Below the pieces are notes generated by a model. It had not been told where the DNA came from and searched no databases. It saw only the letters and a list, made by a program, of their open reading frames with translations. This document shows, in pieces, positions 60,501 through 64,000 of a stretch of DNA of 64,000 nt (position 1 is the stretch's first letter; each line of letters opens with the position of its first letter). The stretch comes from Portulaca oleracea (lineage: Eukaryota > Streptophyta > Magnoliopsida > Caryophyllales > Portulacaceae), in NCBI GenBank assembly GCA_029582165.1, contig CM055883.1, forward strand, positions 20,244,501 to 20,308,500, given 5' to 3'. The position numbers were made by a program, and so were the translations under genes.

Positions 60501-62121
60501 TCATTTATCACACTATTTGAGGCCGAGCCAGTTTGTCCTTCATTCAGACCATGAGGCGCTCAAATATTTGAATGGACAACACAAGCTTAGCTCCCGGCAT
60601 GCTAATTGGGTTGAGTTCCTTCAAGGATTTAATTTTGTAGCGAAACACAAGAAGGGGAGTGTAAATGTGGTCGTCGATGCGCTTTCGAGGAGACACTCTC
60701 TTCTTTCCGTAGTTGAGGCAAGGGTACTTGAGTTTCAGCACCTAAAGGAGTTTTATAAGGAGGATGATGACTTTAAATCACACCTCGGTGGTGGTGATGG
60801 ACCGTATTTGCTACAAGACGGATTTCTCTTCAAGGGCAACAAATTGTGCGTTCCAAAATGTCTGTTGAGAAAGCTTCTAGTGCGGGAGGTTCATGGAGGT
60901 GGACTCGCTGGTCACTCCGGTATCAATAAGACCATCGACATGTTAAAGGAGCACTTTTATTGGCCGAAGATGGGAGGCGATGTGCAGGACGTGGTATCGA
61001 AGTGTATTATTTGTCACCATGCCAAGAGCCAGTTCCACCAAGGGCTTTATACACCCCTTCCGGTTCCGAATGGTCCGTGGGAGGATTTGAGTATGGACTT
61101 CATTGTAGCTCTTCCCCGAACCGTGCGTGGCAAAGATGCAATTCTAGTCGTCGTTGACCGCTTTTCTAAAATGGCGCATTTCATTGCCTGCGAGAAAACC
61201 GATGACGCCACACATATTGCCACCCTTTTCTTCCGAGAGGTGGTGTGTTTACATGGTGTCTCGAGGGCTATTGTGTCGGATCGTGATACTAAATTCATGG
61301 GTCACTTTTGGAGGTCTTTGTGGAAGCTCTTGGGAACGAAGCTTTTATTTAGCACATCGCATCATCCTCAAACAGACGGCCAAACTGAGGTAACTAACAA
61401 GACTCTCATTACATTACTTCGGGGTCTTCTGAGTCGGAGTCTACGAAATTGGGATGCCAAGTTATGTCACGCCGAGTTTACTTATAATCGGCCCCCCTCT
61501 CTTGCTACGGGTCATTCGCCCTTTCAGACTTGCTATGGTATCAACCCCATCACTCCTATCGAGCTCCTTCCTCTTCCTTTAGAGTCGAGGGTTAGCTTTG
61601 AAGCAAGTGAGAAGGTCGCTGAGATCCAGAAGCTTCACCGGCAAATTCGAGAGAAGATCGAGCGCACCAATGAACTTTATAAGGCCCGAGCCAACAAGCA
61701 TCGCCGTGGTATCACGTTCAAGCCCGGGGACTTGGTTTGGCTACATCTAAGGAAGGAACGGTTTCCTTCCCGGAGGAGTAATAAGCTAATGCCACGAAGC
61801 GAGGGACCGTTCAAGGTTTTGGCCAAGATAAGTGACAATGCCTACAAGCTTGATCTTCCGGGTGACATCGGTGTTTCATCAACCTTCAACATCGCGGACC
61901 TCTCACCCTACATTGAGGATGTTGAACCCGACGTGGATTTGAGGGCAAATCCTCTTCAAGAAGGGGAGGATGAAGAGGTCCGGGTTCCATTCTCAACTCT
62001 GGTGATCTCTGCCAAGCGAGCCGCTTCGACCAACTCGAACCTTGAGTTACAATTTCCGATCACCTCTGGAGTTGGGAGGCTAGTCTCGGCCATCCAATGG
62101 ATGGGCCCGGGGGCTCCTTAG
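57532..62121 (+). pseudogene. Gag-Pol polyprotein of element B (two in-frame stops)
   Basis: One frame spans 1,529 codons plus the final stop, with TAA at 58252-58254 (codon 241, where relative A has Gln CAA) and 58438-58440 (codon 303) and no frameshift. Domain order: coiled-coil N-terminus; Gag capsid at about 108-240 (DIPEFNGSTDPDDYIEW, LTQGKRTVGEYISEFEQLL); knuckle CFKCHGYGHFQADC (344-357); protease DGGSCTN (446); RT with YFDDILVYS (796); RNase H at about 920-1040; integrase with a zinc-binding N-terminus (H-x-n-H, CIICHHAK) and catalytic D1189, D1250, E1286 in D-x35-E spacing; and a GPF-type module (SEGPFKVLAKISDNAYKLDL). About 50 final residues are encoded by the 3' LTR. With two C-to-T type stops, this is a recently inactivated copy. 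Confidence 0.93.
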
Positions 62122-62812
62122 GGGGGCCCGCCCACAACACCGACCGCGGAGGCCTCGGGACTGGACCGGGCCGTCTCGAGACTAGAGAATAGAAGGTATC
62201 GGGGTGCGAGTGTTTAGAACCCGGGAACAATAAAATCAAGGCACGGACATGGCATCAGAGAGCCTGCTCGCCCGAGTCAAGCTCCTGTCGAGCGCAAACT
62301 GGGCGTCAGAGGGCCTGCTCGCCCGAGCCACTCATTGGCTAGCCCGAGCCAAGCTTCTGCCAGGTTTTGTTGCGCACGCGACCTTCCGCCCAACGACGAC
62401 TTGCTGCAGGCAATAGGCCTGCTCGCCCGAGCCATCGTTCTGGAGGACGCCGTTTTTACTCTGTTTTAACTTAATTTCTGGTTTAGTATAAATAGCTGGT
62501 TATCATGTTTTTTCAGCAACTTTGGACTGATTAATGAATGTGCTTATGCATTGGTTAGGGTTTCTCCCTTTTCCCTCAAAATCTTGCTTTACTTTATCAA
62601 TTAATTAATGGTGGTGTTTGCAAGTCATCTCTTTATTGATCATTTGGTGGATTAATCCTTTATGATGGTCATCGTGGGATGTTAGGCTTTGGTGGTGGAA
62701 TCTCCTTTATCCAAAGTCATATCCAATCCTTTTGGGTGTCCAAGCTATTGTTAGATTGTTGATTCAAGTCTCTCAAGCTAGTTTACATTCTCTCCCACCG
62801 CGCCACGCTCCA
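61971..62812 (+). mobile_element. 3' LTR of element B
   Basis: TGAAGAGGTCCGGG ... CGCGCCACGCTCCA, 842 bp, after the PPT AAGAAGGGGAGGA. The first 150 bases are the end of pol. GGCTCGCCCGAGCC-type dyads at 62265-62445; TATAAATAG at 62487-62495. Confidence 0.9.
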
Positions 62813-62817
62813 AGAAG

Positions 62818-63179
62818 TAATTGTCCAATAATCTTTATTATAGACACAACGTCTCGAACTTACACCAAGCTCGACCATTTGGTGTGAATAATCAAGGAAA
62901 TTGACAAAGCGGAAAAGAAAACTTCATGTGTGAATATCATTGTACCTAAGAATTAAGGCAAACAACTTGTTTTGGTTGTTGAGCTACTACCAGTATGAGT
63001 ATCATTACTCATCCACTCCCTCATCACCATTATCTCGCTTTCAGGGTAGGTCTCTTTCTGGGATAAACTCAAGTCCACAGTAGATAAAATTAGCATGTGT
63101 CCATTAGCAGCAGCACAAGGAGTGGCAGTTTTGGGGCAAGTGGCCACATTGGGTCAACTAACTACCCTCCAAGTTGCGA
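62818..63179. other. Unassigned sequence right of element B
   Basis: A 64-codon minus-strand ORF (62953-63147) includes LILSTVDLSLSQKETYPESE. Its composition is protein-like but I recognise no family. Confidence 0.3.
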
Positions 63180-63187
63180 TGCCATAG

Positions 63188-63630
63188 TTAGCCCAAGACC
63201 CCAACTTGTGCTCTTCAAGGAAACCTAAGCACCCACCCGCCCAAAACCAACTTCAGTTTCCTAATTGCCTTCCTAAACTTGCTGATGTTCCCCCTGAAAG
63301 ATTCAATAGAGGAGATTTTAATCAGGTAAATGTGAATGTATATCATACAAAAAATAAACCACTGTAATTATGCGATCATATATTTACAATACAAACAAAG
63401 GCTAAAAACTAATATTCTTTCATTCTAATTTATATGTCACATGGTTGATATATTTTTTTAGAATACCGGGGACAATAGCTTGCATCATTACTGTCAACAA
63501 CGTCATACAAGGAGGAATACATTGGAGACCAAAAGTGTCAGTGCTATTCTTCAAGGTACGACCATGGTATCGATACAATCCCCAAGAGAAAAGAGAGAGA
63601 ATTGAGAGGCATCGTACGAAAATGAATTAG
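63188..63630 (+). other. Possible exon pair of an unknown gene
   Basis: An open stretch ending FNRGDFNQ is followed by GTAAATG at about 63327. After a T-rich tract ending in AG at 63462, NTGDNSLHHYCQQRHTRR and a further 30 or so codons follow to a TGA at about 63606. Splicing would keep the frame. No homology is recognised, so this may be a degraded transposon exon. Confidence 0.25.
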
Positions 63631-64000
63631 AGGAACTTCCAATGGAAAATTCCAGTCAGCGTCATTATTCTCAAATTTCTTTTCCTCGCCTTGAACCCAA
63701 AAAATCATGATAACATGACCCCAAAGCCATTAGTAGAATAGGGTGCATGCCTGTAGGACCTGGAAAATCGTCCGTTTAGGGGTGTCGGTTTTCAGATGCA
63801 CTACTTAATGATTGGGAGCCGACTAAGGTTGCTTATTCCTTAAATAAGGATATTTTTATTTTCGAAATTCGTTTTAGGGGTGATGAAACTTTATTTATTT
63901 ACAAATCCGTTTTTATTATTTATATACTCAAAATTACACCGAAATATCTTAATAATGGTTTAAAACCGGCCTCAAACACCAAATTCGAGCCCAAGAGGAA
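63631..64000. other. Right edge, no gene seen
   Basis: AT-rich sequence; a TAGGACCTGGAAAATCGTCC-type patch at about 63752 may be a retroelement fragment running out of the window. Confidence 0.3.

Larger units (their letters stand above)
56338..62812 (+). mobile_element. CRM-like gypsy element B with an inverted left LTR
   Basis: The right side is normal: pol, PPT and a 3' LTR at 61971-62812. On the left, a complete LTR lies in inverted orientation (56338-57151), joined at its exact TG end to about 30 bp of ordinary LTR end (57152-57181), then the primer site. AGAAG occurs at 56333-56337 and again at 62813-62817, as expected for one integration event with two U5-type ends. The Gag layout and pol reading into the 3' LTR suggest the CRM clade of chromoviruses; the clade assignment is inference. 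Confidence 0.85.

Noticed and set aside
56338..62812. Considered as a DNA transposon because its ends are inverted repeats
   Set aside because: The ends are a known LTR in opposite orientation and the interior is a gypsy Gag-Pol with primer site and PPT.

Overview
This is a stretch of nuclear DNA from a flowering plant, probably a eudicot. The grounds are spliced plant-type exons of translation factor eIF6 at the left edge, plant LINEs with DUF4283-type ORF1 proteins, plant Ty1/copia and Ty3/gypsy elements, hAT, Mutator, PIF and Stowaway MITEs, and very long (TA)n and (ATT)n tracts. The species cannot be named from sequence alone. All identifications are by eye; no database search was possible.

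Layout. 1-2232: the last three exons of an eIF6 gene, with a hAT-type MITE in an intron; this is the only host gene recognised with confidence. 2233-6640: gene-poor DNA with simple repeats, a long-TIR foldback MITE and a Mutator-type MITE. 6667-21830: a nest of retroelements. A minus-strand copia element has its 3' LTR split by a 2.7 kb insertion (itself carrying a hAT MITE). Its pol is split by a CRM-like gypsy element (12037 on), which is split in turn by a solo LTR (15334-17056) and by a degraded Athila-like element (17188 on). 21835-37730: a chain of elements separated by (TA)n tracts: a second foldback MITE, a 5.8 kb Mutator/foldback-like element (22475-28314) full of oppositely oriented TGTTCAT repeats, and two minus-strand LINEs. 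37735-41970: LTR fragments, a minisatellite and a second copy of the intronic hAT MITE. 42008-46480: a third LINE, with an RNase H domain, carrying a CRM-type solo LTR. 46645-51452: a 756 bp tandem duplication, a PIF-type MITE with long (CT)n and (TA)n, and a Stowaway-type MITE. 51797-55517: a complete non-autonomous LTR element. 56338-62812: a nearly coding-intact CRM-like gypsy element whose left LTR is inverted. 62813-64000: unassigned, with a possible exon pair.

How the parts relate. The gypsy element at 56338, the one at 12037, the 51797 element and the solo LTR at 43254 share the same primer-binding-site type and LTR tail, and three of the four visibly share the Gag N-terminal design. 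They look like an autonomous/non-autonomous family group. In all of them the reading frame runs across the polypurine tract into the LTR, so the end of the polyprotein is LTR-encoded.

The observations most worth following are the Mutator/foldback-like element with convergent repeat arrays and a possible Ulp1-protease remnant, the gypsy element bounded by two outward-facing U5 ends with a matching 5-bp target duplication, and a conserved LTR-encoded peptide module (F-x-N-R-Y-x-F-x-K-G).
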